Shown here: one piece after another, positions 44,338 through 53,106 of the stretch
Numbering within the stretch: position 1 is the first letter of the stretch
Layout: the number at the start of each line of letters is the position of its first letter
Origin: Phosphitispora fastidiosa
GTDB lineage: Bacteria; Bacillota; Thermincolia; Thermincolales; UBA2595
Assembly (NCBI RefSeq): GCF_019008365.1
Contig: NZ_JAHHUL010000001.1
Coordinates: 310,001-374,000, forward strand
Reading direction: 5' to 3'
DNA: 64,000 bases
The notes under the pieces: generated by a model
Told to the model about the DNA's origin: nothing
Seen by the model: the letters and a program-made list of their open reading frames with translations, nothing else
Database searches by the model: none
Program-made: the position numbers and the translations under genes

Positions 44338-44937
44338 CTAGTGCAACAGTTGGACCCTGTTAACGGGCCAGTATATCAAAAGTGTTTTCCCAATAATATT
44401 CTCCTGGGGAAGCATCCCCCAGAAGCGGCTGTCTTCACTGTTATTCCTGTTGTCACCCATCATAAAGTATTGCCCCTCGGGAATTGTGACCGGACCGTAG
44501 CTGCCATAACTCAATCCCGGGGGCAGAAATGGCTGCTCCACAAACTCTCCGTTTATATAAAGCTTGCTGTCCCTGATTTCCAACGTCTCTCCCGGCAGTC
44601 CGATGACCCTCTTAATAAAGTCTTTCTTAGGGTCAACAGGATATTTAAACACAATAATTTCGCCCCGTTGGGGATTGCCCAACCGGTAATGTATTTTACT
44701 GACAATAATACGGTCTCCCTCTATAAGGGTCGGTTCCATTGACCCTGAAGGAATAAAAAAAGGCTGAAACAGAAAAACCCTGATGATAACCGCCAAAACA
44801 ACCGCAATAGCTACAGACTCAAGAACTTCTCCAAAAAGGTACTTCTTAGCCGGAACACTTTCAGCTGCTTCCATCACAGGCTCGATTCCCGTTACCTCCG
44901 AAATGTTTCTGTTTTCGCCTGAGTTCTGCCCTTCCAT
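44338..44937 (-). CDS. lepB: Signal peptidase I
   Basis: This 199-residue protein has one membrane segment (ESVAIAVVLAVIIRVFLFQPF). The catalytic Ser is in IPSGSMEPTL and the Lys in KRVIGLPGE. Box E is GDNRNNSEDSR. It cleaves signal peptides of exported proteins on the outer face of the membrane. A long charged N-terminus of about 35 residues precedes the membrane segment. It lies behind the rplS terminator. Confidence 0.95.
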   Translation of the reverse strand: MEGQNSGENRNISEVTGIEPVMEAAESVPAKKYLFGEVLESVAIAVVLAVIIRVFLFQPFFIPSGSMEPTLIEGDRIIVSKIHYRLGNPQRGEIIVFKYPVDPKKDFIKRVIGLPGETLEIRDSKLYINGEFVEQPFLPPGLSYGSYGPVTIPEGQYFMMGDNRNNSEDSRFWGMLPQENIIGKTLLIYWPVNRVQLLH

Positions 44938-44960
44938 CCTGTTCCCCCCTGTTTAAAGGC

Positions 44961-44985
44961 AAAAAGGGACTGTCACCCAGTCCCT
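44961..44985 (-). terminator. Rho-independent terminator after rplS
   Basis: Arms AGGGACTG and CAGTCCCT enclose GGTGA-like loop bases, followed on the minus strand by five T. It separates rplS from lepB. Confidence 0.85.
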
Positions 44986-44993
44986 CCTTAGTT

Positions 44994-45338
44994 TTATCTA
45001 TGTTGTTCCTTAATTCTGGCAGCTTTGCCCCTAAGTTTTCTAAGATAGAACAGCTTGGCCCGGCGCACCTTCCCTTTCCGGACTATTTCTATTTTATCAA
45101 TTCGGGGTGAGTGAAGCGGAAAAGTTCTTTCAACTCCCACATTATATGATATTCTGCGTACAGTAAACGTCTCGCGCATTCCTCCGCCGCGTCTCCTGAT
45201 TACAACCCCCTGAAACTGCTGAATCCTTTCCCGGCCGCCCTCCACTACCTTAACGTGGATGTTAACGGTATCACCAGGTTTAAATTCAGGAAATCCCGTT
45301 TTCATTTGCTCTTCTTCTATGAGCTTAACAAAATCCAT
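44994..45338 (-). CDS. rplS: 50S ribosomal protein L19
   Basis: This 114-residue protein has the opening [38 protein letters not shown], diagnostic for L19. It is found at the inter-subunit bridge. It ends the ylxM-trmD ribosome-maturation cluster, but its own promoter and leader lie at 45339-45474, so it is likely self-regulated. Confidence 0.96.
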   Translation of the reverse strand: MDFVKLIEEEQMKTGFPEFKPGDTVNIHVKVVEGGRERIQQFQGVVIRRRGGGMRETFTVRRISYNVGVERTFPLHSPRIDKIEIVRKGKVRRAKLFYLRKLRGKAARIKEQHR

Positions 45339-45445
45339 TTATGTAACCCTCCTTCCTTTGAACGTTCATAACCCTCAAAAACGGGCAGAGGACCGTCCTT
45401 CCTGCCGCAGGACCAAGGCATGATCCTACAAGGCTAACAAATGAT
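45339..45445 (-). promoter_or_regulatory. Putative L19 autoregulatory leader
   Basis: The 107-nt region between the promoter and rplS contains paired blocks TCCTGCGGCAGGA and GGACGG/CCGTCC-type arms, then the ribosome site GGAGGG. Firmicute rplS genes carry a known L19 leader RNA bound by the protein. Assignment is from position and structure, not from a covariance search. Confidence 0.45.
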
Positions 45446-45474
45446 ATTATATCACAGCGATTCCTGAATAGCAA
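45446..45474 (-). promoter_or_regulatory. Sigma-A promoter of rplS
   Basis: On the minus strand TTGCTA (45474-45469) and TATAAT (45451-45446) are separated by 17 nt. Confidence 0.7.
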
Positions 45475-45565
45475 GAAAGTTGTTCCTAATGCGTTAAGAT
45501 TATTGACATCACGATTATTGACCGGCAGATGTCAAAAAGAATTTACAAAAATATTTACTAGCTAT

Positions 45566-45593
45566 TTGGTAACTACCTAAGGTATGATATAAG
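45566..45593 (+). promoter_or_regulatory. Possible promoter of the SPFH gene
   Basis: TTGGTA (45566-45571) and TATAAG (45588-45593) are spaced by 16 nt; transcription would begin about 20 nt before AAGGAGG. Confidence 0.5.
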
Positions 45594-45633
45594 TTGTGAA
45601 GTAAATTTAACTAAACATAAGGAGGCTGATGTA

Positions 45634-46476
45634 TTGGATCAAGACAAAATCACGAACATGATTCCCAAATCAAACGGAAAAGCTACCAAGGTGCTAATTC
45701 CCCTTGTAGTAGTAGGACTTATTCTGCTCATGATTGCTTTCAACTCTGTCGTCGTTGTTCAACCAGGTACACGAGGGATAGTACTTCAATTAGGCGCAGT
45801 GAAACCCCTTGTCCTGAATGAAGGATTTCATTTTAAACTTCCTTTCATTCAAAAAATTATCCCCATTGATGTGCGAGTTGGCAAAGCCCAGTCAGATCAG
45901 ACTGCTGCTTCCAAGGACTTACAAGTTGTTACCACAACCGTCGCGGTAAACTTTCACCTCGTTCCGGACGAAGTCAACAAGCTTTATCAAAATGTTGGTT
46001 TAGCCTATGAAGACCGAATCGTAGCCCCTGCCATCGGAGAAGCAGTTAAAGCAGTTACTGCACAATATACTGCTGAAGAACTGATTTCCAAACGTTCAGA
46101 GGTTAGCGCTAAAGTCAAGGAAACTCTTGCCGCTAAACTTTCAACTTATTTTATGGCTCTCGATGAAATTAACATCACTGAGTTCAAGTTCAGTCCAGAA
46201 TACAATAACGCCATTGAACAAAAACAAATCGCTGAGCAAAACGCCTTAAAAGCGAAGCTTGACCTGCAGCGTATCGAAGTTGAGGCACAACAAAAAATCG
46301 AGCAGGCCAAAGCTGAAGCCGAATCCCTGCGTCTTCAAAAACAAGAAGTTACTCAAGAGTTAATTGATTTGAGAGAAATTGAAGCTCAAATCAAAGCCAT
46401 TGAGAAATGGGACGGTAAACTCCCAAGTGTAACCGGTGGTGCAACTCCGTTCATTGATGTCAACACAGTAAAATAG
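45634..46476 (+). CDS. Prohibitin/SPFH (band 7) family membrane protein
   Basis: This 280-residue protein starts at TTG 45634 behind AAGGAGG. A single membrane segment lies at about residues 20-40. An SPFH domain follows from VVVQPGTRGIVLQLGAV to about 190, then a long coiled coil (EQKQIAEQNALKAKLDLQRIEVE). Prohibitin-like proteins form ring-shaped oligomers at the membrane and may modulate proteases such as FtsH. It lies alone on the plus strand within a minus-strand ribosome-related block, and its codon use looks AT-richer, so it may have been acquired separately (impression only). Confidence 0.85.
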   Translation: MDQDKITNMIPKSNGKATKVLIPLVVVGLILLMIAFNSVVVVQPGTRGIVLQLGAVKPLVLNEGFHFKLPFIQKIIPIDVRVGKAQSDQTAASKDLQVVTTTVAVNFHLVPDEVNKLYQNVGLAYEDRIVAPAIGEAVKAVTAQYTAEELISKRSEVSAKVKETLAAKLSTYFMALDEINITEFKFSPEYNNAIEQKQIAEQNALKAKLDLQRIEVEAQQKIEQAKAEAESLRLQKQEVTQELIDLREIEAQIKAIEKWDGKLPSVTGGATPFIDVNTVK

Positions 46477-46504
46477 CCCTTCTTAAATTAAGCTGTATTT
46501 AAAT

Positions 46505-46536
46505 ATACTCCCCAGGAGCGTGCTCCTGGGGAGTAT
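46505..46536. terminator. Bidirectional terminator between convergent genes
   Basis: A perfect 15-bp stem (arms ATACTCCCCAGGAGC) has a 2-nt centre. It is located between the plus-strand SPFH gene and the minus-strand RNA methyltransferase. Little T follows, so efficiency is uncertain. Confidence 0.65.
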
Positions 46537-46575
46537 TCATTGTAGCTCCAAAGTACATATTCCGGCCCCGGATTA

Positions 46576-47157
46576 TCAGGACCACCATGTCTCACCCAGC
46601 AGCCGGTCCAAAATAATAGCCACAGCGCTGCGCACACTGAGGTGGTTATAATCTCCGGCGCCGTAAACAGGCTCCAGGATATAATCACACTCCAGCATAG
46701 TATCTTTTTCGATGCCCCAGCCTGTCCCAAATAAAATAAGGTAAGGGCTGCCGTCACCCAATCGCCGGCGAAGCTCGCGGTAGGTTATGGTGTTGGGGTA
46801 AATCCTGGCATCGGTTGTTACGACTGTGGGAAGGACACCGGTCTCCTTACGGATTTCCTCTTTTGTCTCCTCCAGTCCCGGAATCAGCGCCACTTTGTCA
46901 AGGGCTGCCTTCCGGTCAGAGTTGTAGGTGGCCCCATAGCCATTCTGCCAGTAGTCCAGGACATCCCCGATAAGCTTGCGCTGGGTATCCAGGGGGTGAA
47001 TTACATAATAACGTTTCACATCATATGTACATGAAATCCTGGCAATATCGTGAATATCAAGGTTGGTGACCGATGTTGAAATAACATCCATTCTTTTATT
47101 ATAGACAGGATAATGAAGCAATCCTATGTAGACATTAGGTTTGTTTTCAGGCTCCAA
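46576..47157 (-). CDS. SPOUT-like RNA methyltransferase
   Basis: This 193-residue protein of the Methyltrn_RNA_4/TM1570-type family is known from clusters with trmD. The C-terminal knot region carries YLILFGTGWGIEKD and HLSVRSAVAIILDRLLG; the N-terminal part is YIGLLHYPVYNKR. It is predicted to methylate RNA with SAM; the target nucleoside is unknown. It abuts trmD (3 bp), so it is the last gene of this operon on the minus strand. Confidence 0.85.
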   Translation of the reverse strand: MEPENKPNVYIGLLHYPVYNKRMDVISTSVTNLDIHDIARISCTYDVKRYYVIHPLDTQRKLIGDVLDYWQNGYGATYNSDRKAALDKVALIPGLEETKEEIRKETGVLPTVVTTDARIYPNTITYRELRRRLGDGSPYLILFGTGWGIEKDTMLECDYILEPVYGAGDYNHLSVRSAVAIILDRLLGETWWS

Positions 47158-47160
47158 CTC

Positions 47161-47895
47161 TTAATCCTCCTCAGTCTGTTCCAGAAGTTTGCGGTCTGCC
47201 GCAGAAAGGTCTTCCAGTTTCAACAGGTCAGGCCTGCGTTCCATCGTCCGCTGTAAAGACATTTTTCTGCGCCACAGACGGATTTTTTCATGATTGCCGC
47301 TCAAGAGAACTTCAGGCACCGGCATTCCTTCAAATTCCCTGGGACGGGTATATTGGGGATGTTCCAGAATGCCGTCATAAAAGGAGTCGTGAATAAAGGA
47401 CTCCTCATCTCCCAAAACACCGGGAATGAGCCTGGAAATGGCGTCAACCACTACCATTGCCGGAATTTCGCCACCGGTGAGCACAAAATCACCTATGGAG
47501 AGTTCTTCATCAACTATCCGCTCCCTGACCCGTTCGTCAATACCCTCATAATGTCCGCAGATAAAGACCAGGTGTGCTTCCCGGGCAAGCCTCTTAGCGG
47601 TTTCCTGATCAAATACCCCGCCCTGGGGACACAGTAGAATAACTCTGGCAGCGCTCCCTTTACCCCCAGCTGTAACATGTTCTACAGCTTCAAAAACCGG
47701 CTCCGGCTTCATTACCATCCCGGAACCGCCGCCAAAGGGATAATCATCAACAATCCTGTGTTTATCATGGGCAAAATCCCTGATGTTGGTCAGGTGAATT
47801 TCAAGCATGCCCTTCTCCCTGGCCCTCTTGATAATACTGTTGTCAAAAGGGCCCGCAAACATTTCCGGGAAAAGGGTCAGGATATCAATTTTCAT
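47161..47895 (-). CDS. trmD: tRNA (guanine-37-N1)-methyltransferase
   Basis: This 244-residue SPOUT enzyme uses SAM to methylate G37 of tRNAs, preventing frameshifts. [17 protein letters not shown] opens the protein. The knot shows [22 protein letters not shown] and [12 protein letters not shown]. It follows rimM by 24 bp, the conserved Firmicute order. Confidence 0.96.
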   Translation of the reverse strand: MKIDILTLFPEMFAGPFDNSIIKRAREKGMLEIHLTNIRDFAHDKHRIVDDYPFGGGSGMVMKPEPVFEAVEHVTAGGKGSAARVILLCPQGGVFDQETAKRLAREAHLVFICGHYEGIDERVRERIVDEELSIGDFVLTGGEIPAMVVVDAISRLIPGVLGDEESFIHDSFYDGILEHPQYTRPREFEGMPVPEVLLSGNHEKIRLWRRKMSLQRTMERRPDLLKLEDLSAADRKLLEQTEED

Positions 47896-47919
47896 AAACC
47901 TACACCTTCCTGCAAGGCT

Positions 47920-48450
47920 TTAGAGGTCCAAAAGCCCTTCAATAGGCTCGACAGTTATCAGCCTGTTTTCCCTATCAATATTTTTCACAATCTCTCTGAT
48001 GGCAGGTATCAAGTATTCCTTTTCCTGTCCCGCAATAACATAAACATCATTACTGCCGGTCTGGATAACATCTTTAACCCTGCCCAGGGGGAACCCCTCT
48101 GATGTAACCACTTCCATACCCAGAATTTCAAAAATATAAAACGTATCCCTGGGGAGTTCCCGTAAGCTGTCCCTTGATACCTTAAGCAAGCCTTCCTTTA
48201 CAGACTTTGCAGAATTCATATCAATTATTTCCCTAAACTTGACCACCAGAAAATTCTTGTGTTTCCAGGAGTGTTCAACTGTCAGGGGTCTGAGTTCACC
48301 ATTAATATCCAGTAAAACTGTACTGTTGTCTTTAAATCGTTCGGAGAAATCAGTCAGCGGCCAGACCCTGACTTCACCTTTGATACCTTGGCTGTTGACT
48401 ATTTTTCCAACAGTAATCAGTTTATCATGCTCATCCATCGGAGTTTTCAT
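47920..48450 (-). CDS. rimM: 16S rRNA processing protein RimM
   Basis: This 176-residue 30S maturation factor has the RimM N-terminal domain (GKIVNSQGIKGEVRVWPLTDF) and a C-terminal PRC-barrel (DTFYIFEILGMEVVT ... RVKDVIQTGSNDVYVI, EKEYLIPAI). It binds S19 during head assembly. The start is ATG 48450, with GAAGGAG close by; an in-frame ATG four codons later is also possible. Confidence 0.95.
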   Translation of the reverse strand: MKTPMDEHDKLITVGKIVNSQGIKGEVRVWPLTDFSERFKDNSTVLLDINGELRPLTVEHSWKHKNFLVVKFREIIDMNSAKSVKEGLLKVSRDSLRELPRDTFYIFEILGMEVVTSEGFPLGRVKDVIQTGSNDVYVIAGQEKEYLIPAIREIVKNIDRENRLITVEPIEGLLDL

Positions 48451-48458
48451 TTCTCCTT

Positions 48459-48872
48459 CTAACTCCTTCTAATATCTATTATTTTATTATCACAGACTAA
48501 AACTTCAACACCCATTATGTCTTCCCAGTTATCGCCTATGTTGATTTCGGTGTAAGATTCCAGGGACCCTTGAACAACTTCGGCACCAATGGCAATCCTG
48601 CCAATATTCTTCAACTGTTCTGTCAGCTTGTTTTTTGCATTTATTCTTTTCTGTCTTTCATTTTCCACATGCTGTTTGGCTGCCGGAATCCCCTGGGGAT
48701 TTTTCTTTTCCAGCTCAGCTGCCATTCTCTTTACCTGGAATTCAAGCTGCTGCATTTCAGCGTCAAGTCTTTTGATGTTTTCCTGGATTTCCGCAGCCAT
48801 CCGGGCCTTAAACCCTTCCGTTACCTTTACCTTAACGATTACCGGCCTTTTTATTTTCAAGCCGTCAGACAT
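48459..48872 (-). CDS. ylqD: YlqD family protein
   Basis: This protein of about 137 residues is a coiled-coil protein with a helical hairpin (MAAEIQENIKRLDAEMQQLEFQVKRMAAELEKK) and a beta-rich C-terminus (IGAEVVQGSLESYTEINIGDNWEDIMG). YlqD is conserved in this exact operon position in Firmicutes, of unknown function. ATG 48872 follows AAGAGGT at a normal distance; the in-frame start at 48911 is preceded by a hairpin instead. Confidence 0.85.
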   Translation of the reverse strand: MSDGLKIKRPVIVKVKVTEGFKARMAAEIQENIKRLDAEMQQLEFQVKRMAAELEKKNPQGIPAAKQHVENERQKRINAKNKLTEQLKNIGRIAIGAEVVQGSLESYTEINIGDNWEDIMGVEVLVCDNKIIDIRRS

Positions 48873-48893
48873 AAGCATACCTCTTTTCAGATT

Positions 48894-48919
48894 AAAAGAG
48901 GGGCTTAGCAAGCCCCTTT
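48894..48919 (-). terminator. Intra-operon hairpin between khpA and ylqD
   Basis: Stem AAGGGGCTT/AAGCCCCTC with a 3-nt loop is followed by CTTTT on the minus strand. It could attenuate transcription within the operon or terminate part of it after khpA. Confidence 0.6.
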
Positions 48920-48951
48920 AGTAAACTATAATTTCTGCCACCGTCCGCCGG

Positions 48952-49179
48952 CTATACAATTTCCACGGTGATTTTTTTGCCTTTCTTGCTGGCAGCAGCC
49001 TTGACAATAGTCCTGATAGCTTTTGCTATTCTTCCCTGTTTTCCGATGACTTTTCCCATATCCTCAGATGTCACCTTCAGTTTCAGAACCAGTGCTTTAT
49101 CTCCCTCAACCACATCCACAATAACCTCATCCGGGTTATCAACCAAGGATTTGGCAAGAAATTCAACTAATTCTTTCAT
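48952..49179 (-). CDS. khpA: KH-domain RNA-binding protein KhpA (YlqC)
   Basis: This 75-residue single KH domain has the GxxG loop VIGKQGRIAKAIRTIVKAA. It pairs with the KhpB/Jag protein elsewhere and takes part in RNA chaperoning and cell-length control. It lies 21 bp after rpsP, the conserved position. Confidence 0.93.
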   Translation of the reverse strand: MKELVEFLAKSLVDNPDEVIVDVVEGDKALVLKLKVTSEDMGKVIGKQGRIAKAIRTIVKAAASKKGKKITVEIV

Positions 49180-49200
49180 AAAAATGGAACCCCCTCAGTA

Positions 49201-49461
49201 CTACTTCTCGGCGGCTTTTTCAATCAACCCTGCTTTATTTAAAAGCGCTCTTACGGTCTCTGACGGCTGTGCCCCGTTTTGCAGCCACTTAACTGCCTGT
49301 TCTTCATTTATCTTGACTTCTGCAGGATCTTTGCACGGGTCATAGTAACCAATTTCTTCAATAAAACGACCATCCCTGGGGGATCTGGAATCAGCCACCA
49401 CTATGCGGTAAAAGGGCTTTTTCTTAGCACCCTGCCTTTTCAGACGAATCCTTGTTGCCAT
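49201..49461 (-). CDS. rpsP: 30S ribosomal protein S16
   Basis: This 86-residue protein starts [25 protein letters not shown], diagnostic for S16, followed by EIGYYDP and [13 protein letters not shown]. It is needed for 30S head and body assembly. It lies between ffh (58 bp) and khpA. Confidence 0.96.
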   Translation of the reverse strand: MATRIRLKRQGAKKKPFYRIVVADSRSPRDGRFIEEIGYYDPCKDPAEVKINEEQAVKWLQNGAQPSETVRALLNKAGLIEKAAEK

Positions 49462-49519
49462 GTGTTATCACCTCCTTGATATTGTCTTCCATAATTTTCT
49501 TTTTTATTCGTGTTTGGCT

Positions 49520-50872
49520 CTATTTAAAGAACGGAAGCTTTAATCCCCCGCCTTTTTTCATGCTTTTTTCCATTCCGGTAAGCTGTTTCATCATTTTCTT
49601 GGTCTCTTCAAACTGCTTCAGGAGACGGTTAACATCACTCACCCTGGTTCCACTGCCCCTGGCAATCCGCTTTTTGCGGCTATCCTTGATCACCTTGGGT
49701 TCCTTGCGCTCCCTGGGGGTCATTGACTGAATAATTGCCCTCATGTGAACAAATTCTTTTTCATCAACAGCTCCCTTGAGGTTTTTAAGCTGTTTTGCCT
49801 GGCCCAATCCCGGAATCATACCGATTATCTCATCCAGAGGTCCCATGCTTTTGACCTGGTCCATCTGTTCCATAAAATCCTGCAGAGTATATTCCTGTGC
49901 CTTAATTTTCCGCTGGATTTCCAAGGCTTTTTCAGCATCCATGCCGGTCTGGGCCTTTTCAATCAGGGTCAGGACATCACCCATACCAAGTATCCTGGCA
50001 GCCATCCGGTCTGGGTGAAAGGGCTCCAGGGCATCCAGTTTCTCACCCATACCGGCAAACTTGATGGGTTTTCCGGTAACGGCTTTAACCGATAAAGCGG
50101 CTCCCCCCCGGGTATCACCGTCAAGTTTTGTCATAATAACACCATCAATGCCCAACTGTTCATCAAAGGTTTTGGCAACAGTAACCGCATCCTGCCCGGT
50201 TGTTGCATCCATAACAAAGAGAATTTCATGGGGATGAACCGTACTCCGGATGTTTTTCAGCTCATCCATAAGCTCTTCATTTATGTGCAGCCGTCCAGCG
50301 GTATCAATAATAACCAGGTCGTTCCCATAAGAACGGGCATGTTCCACGGCCCCTTTGGCTATATCAACAGGATTTGTCTTATCTCCAAGAGTATAAACAG
50401 GTATATCCAGCTGTTCACCCAGTACCTGCAGTTGTTTGATAGCTGCAGGGCGATAGACGTCACCGGCAGCCATAAGAGGCCTCCTACCCTGTTTTCGCAA
50501 CAAATTGGCCAGTTTTCCAGCCGTAGTCGTCTTCCCTGCTCCTTGCAGACCAACCAACATGATAACAGTGGGTGGTTTTGAAGAAATACTGATTTTACTC
50601 TGGGTGCCGCCCATTAGTTCGGTTAACTCGTCATTTACTATTTTAATTACATGCTGTCCCGGTGTCAGGCTCTCCATGATTTCCTGACCAATGGCACGCT
50701 CTTTGAGCTTTTTTACAAAATCCTTGACAACCTTGAAATTAACATCGGCTTCCAGGAGGGCGACCCGCACCTCCCGCATTGCCTCTTCAACATCTTTTTC
50801 ATTAAGCTTTCCCTTGCCCTTAAGCTTCTTAAACGTTTTCTGAAGTTTCTCGGCAAGCCCTTCAAAAATCAT
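49520..50872 (-). CDS. ffh: Signal recognition particle protein Ffh
   Basis: This 450-residue GTPase binds signal sequences and the SRP RNA. The NG domain shows G1 GLQGAGKTTTAGKLA near residue 107, G3 DTAGRLH and G4 TKLDGD, with RGGAALS. The C-terminal M domain is Met/basic rich (MTPRERKEPKVIKDSRKKRIARGSG), ending in a Gly-rich tail. It acts with FtsY at the membrane (56.3 kb here). Confidence 0.96.
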   Translation of the reverse strand: MIFEGLAEKLQKTFKKLKGKGKLNEKDVEEAMREVRVALLEADVNFKVVKDFVKKLKERAIGQEIMESLTPGQHVIKIVNDELTELMGGTQSKISISSKPPTVIMLVGLQGAGKTTTAGKLANLLRKQGRRPLMAAGDVYRPAAIKQLQVLGEQLDIPVYTLGDKTNPVDIAKGAVEHARSYGNDLVIIDTAGRLHINEELMDELKNIRSTVHPHEILFVMDATTGQDAVTVAKTFDEQLGIDGVIMTKLDGDTRGGAALSVKAVTGKPIKFAGMGEKLDALEPFHPDRMAARILGMGDVLTLIEKAQTGMDAEKALEIQRKIKAQEYTLQDFMEQMDQVKSMGPLDEIIGMIPGLGQAKQLKNLKGAVDEKEFVHMRAIIQSMTPRERKEPKVIKDSRKKRIARGSGTRVSDVNRLLKQFEETKKMMKQLTGMEKSMKKGGGLKLPFFK

Positions 50873-50905
50873 CAGAAGACCTCCTTGAATTCGATTGGGT
50901 TCTGA

Positions 50906-51250
50906 CTATTCCTGCTGTATGTCAATTATTTCACTGATTACCTGTCTTATTTTCTCTCTGAGGGATTCATTTTCAAGGCTTTCAAGAAGAGCTAATACCT
51001 GGTTTAGCTTATCATGCTCAATGTTAAATTTCTTCACCAGCATCAGTTTTTCCTCATAGCATTCGAGGATCTTTTCTCCCCGTTTCAGGATGTCGTGAAC
51101 TGCCTGCCTGCTAACGCCAAATTCCTCCGCTATCTCACCCAGTGACAGGTCATGCTCATAATAACAAGAATGAATCTCCTGCTGTTTGGGGGTCAGGAGT
51201 TTTCCATAAAAATCATATAACATGGCTACCCGCTGTAATTTCTTCACCAT
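50906..51250 (-). CDS. ylxM: YlxM, sigma-70 region-4-like SRP operon protein
   Basis: This 114-residue protein has a central HTH (SLGEIAEEFGVSRQAVHDILKRGE) and coiled ends. YlxM precedes ffh in Firmicutes and has been reported to bind SRP RNA or regulate the SRP. The start is ATG 51250 behind GGAGGG. It is the first gene of the ylxM-ffh-rpsP-khpA-ylqD-rimM-trmD cluster. Confidence 0.92.
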   Translation of the reverse strand: MVKKLQRVAMLYDFYGKLLTPKQQEIHSCYYEHDLSLGEIAEEFGVSRQAVHDILKRGEKILECYEEKLMLVKKFNIEHDKLNQVLALLESLENESLREKIRQVISEIIDIQQE

Positions 51251-51331
51251 GCTCCGTCCCTCCTGTAAAGGTTTTTTCCTTTACATTAGAATTTTATTAG
51301 AACAGGCAGCCTTTGTCAAGTAATTAACAAC

Positions 51332-51358
51332 AAAAAAAATCAGGGGTCTCTCCCCTGA
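51332..51358 (-). terminator. Rho-independent terminator upstream of ylxM
   Basis: Arms TCAGGGG/CCCCTGA enclose a short loop, followed on the minus strand by a run of eight T. It ends the transcript of the 65-residue protein gene at 51387-51584. Confidence 0.87.
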
Positions 51359-51386
51359 CTGCGAAAATTCTTAATTAAGTTTTTCT

Positions 51387-51584
51387 CTAGCTAAGTACAT
51401 TATTCGTTCTAGGCTTTTTATGCGCTGTATTCTTTTTTTCATCCTTCGCAGCCTTTTCGATAACGTCTTCCAGATCCATAATCCGCACCAGGATTTTAGC
51501 CCTTTCGCCGCTGTTACGGCTCATCAACCTGTCAATCAGATGGCTTCTTTCTGTCTGCAGAGCCGTAAGTCTCCGTCCCGCCAT
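51387..51584 (-). CDS. Small helical basic protein
   Basis: This 65-residue protein starts at ATG 51584 with GGAGGTG 6 nt upstream. One long helix (LTALQTERSHLIDRLMSRNSGERAKILVRIMDLEDVIEKA) is followed by a Lys-rich disordered tail. No family was recognised. A terminator follows directly. It could be a nucleic-acid-binding or regulatory mini-protein; this is inference from composition. Confidence 0.65.
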   Translation of the reverse strand: MAGRRLTALQTERSHLIDRLMSRNSGERAKILVRIMDLEDVIEKAAKDEKKNTAHKKPRTNNVLS

Positions 51585-51781
51585 TGTCTTCACCTCCATA
51601 AGCATCACTTGCTATTAACAAGAGCTGCTATTTGTGTTTGTGATTACTTTCACTATTTATTTTACCATACTATTCTTCATAATAGAACAAATTCCTTCTG
51701 ATCAATTAAATTAATTTAAAATAATTCTTAACCAAATTTCCCCAACATTCAAATGTACATCCACTGCGTATGGTTATCTGG

Positions 51782-53086
51782 TTATATGGTCTTCTCTCCA
51801 ACCATCCTCTTGGCACATTTCTGAACATTTTCCAGTACTTCCCGTTCATCAATTGTAAGGAGTTTCCTGTTCCGCATCAGTACAGCGCCATCAACAATAA
51901 CGGTGTCCACATCAGATGACTGGGCGGCATATACAGTATGGGCTATCAGGTCATGCTTGGGATAGAGGTGAGGCTTCTCAAAATCAATCAGGATAATATC
52001 TGCCTTGTACCCCTGACGTAACATTCCAATATCCAGCCCGAGAACCCGGCCTCCGTTTGCAGTGGCCATTTCCAGCGCCTGGTAGGAGGGAATTACCGTC
52101 GGGTCTCCGGTGCTGACTTTTTGCAGGAGAGCGGCTGAGCGCATCTCCTCAAGCATATCAAGGTTGTTGTTGCTGGCTGCTCCATCGGTACCAATACCAA
52201 CAGTAATCCCCTGTGCCAGCATCTGTGCAACCGGGGCAATTCCGCTGGCCAGTTTCATATTGCTTTCAGGGTTATGGGCTACCCCCACGTTCTTTTCCTG
52301 AAGTATTTTGAGGTCATTTTCGGTAACATGCACACAGTGGGCTGCCAAAACCTTGTAATCCAACACTCCACAATCATTTAAATACTCTGTGGGGGTGTTC
52401 CGGTACTGTTTTTTGATATCATCAAATTCTACCCGGGTTTCAGCCAGATGAATATGTACCCCGGTGCTGTACTTCTCTGCAATTGCCAGCACCTTTTTCA
52501 GGTAATCGGGAGGGCAGGTGTATGGAGCATGTGGGCCAACCATGGTATTAATCCTGCCATCAGCCGCCCCGTTCCATTTTTGGATGAACTGTTCTGTCTC
52601 CACAAGGGCAGACTGAGCATTCGGATTCACCCCGACCATGCCCCGGGAAAGGCTGGCCCTAATGCCGCATTTTTCAACAGCACGGGCAACATCGTCCATA
52701 AAGAAGTACATATCGGCAAAACAGGTGGTCCCTGATTTGAGCAACTCAAGAACACACAGCATGGTCCCCCAGTATACATCTTCTCCGGTCAATTTTTCCT
52801 CAAGAGGCCAGATCCGCTGTTCCAGCCACTGCATCAGGGGAAGGTCATCTGCATAACTCCGCAGCAGTGTCATCGCCGCATGGGTGTGGCAGTTTACAAA
52901 ACCGGGCATAGCCACCATACCTCCGGCATCAATAGTATCCTCAGCCAACCAGTTCTGCGGGGCATCCCCGGAAGCGCCGGCAAAGACGATGATACTGTCT
53001 TCTATATGAATTTCGCCGCCATTAATAATCAGGTTTTCCTCAGTCATTGGAATAATAACGGCATTTGTTATCTTAAGTCTGCTCAT
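51782..53086 (-). CDS. mtaD: 5-methylthioadenosine/S-adenosylhomocysteine deaminase
   Basis: This protein of about 434 residues is a TIM-barrel amidohydrolase. The metal ligands are HTHAAM near residue 65, HIHLAE, AAHCVH and GTDGAASNN. It deaminates SAH to S-inosylhomocysteine and MTA to methylthioinosine. ATG 53086 behind GGAGGGGG is preferred to the longer frame to 53125, which overlaps ahcY. With ahcY in the same operon, SAH has two removal routes. Confidence 0.93.
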   Translation of the reverse strand: MSRLKITNAVIIPMTEENLIINGGEIHIEDSIIVFAGASGDAPQNWLAEDTIDAGGMVAMPGFVNCHTHAAMTLLRSYADDLPLMQWLEQRIWPLEEKLTGEDVYWGTMLCVLELLKSGTTCFADMYFFMDDVARAVEKCGIRASLSRGMVGVNPNAQSALVETEQFIQKWNGAADGRINTMVGPHAPYTCPPDYLKKVLAIAEKYSTGVHIHLAETRVEFDDIKKQYRNTPTEYLNDCGVLDYKVLAAHCVHVTENDLKILQEKNVGVAHNPESNMKLASGIAPVAQMLAQGITVGIGTDGAASNNNLDMLEEMRSAALLQKVSTGDPTVIPSYQALEMATANGGRVLGLDIGMLRQGYKADIILIDFEKPHLYPKHDLIAHTVYAAQSSDVDTVIVDGAVLMRNRKLLTIDEREVLENVQKCAKRMVGEKTI

Positions 53087-53106
53087 AATCCCCCTCCTAA
53101 TAATCC

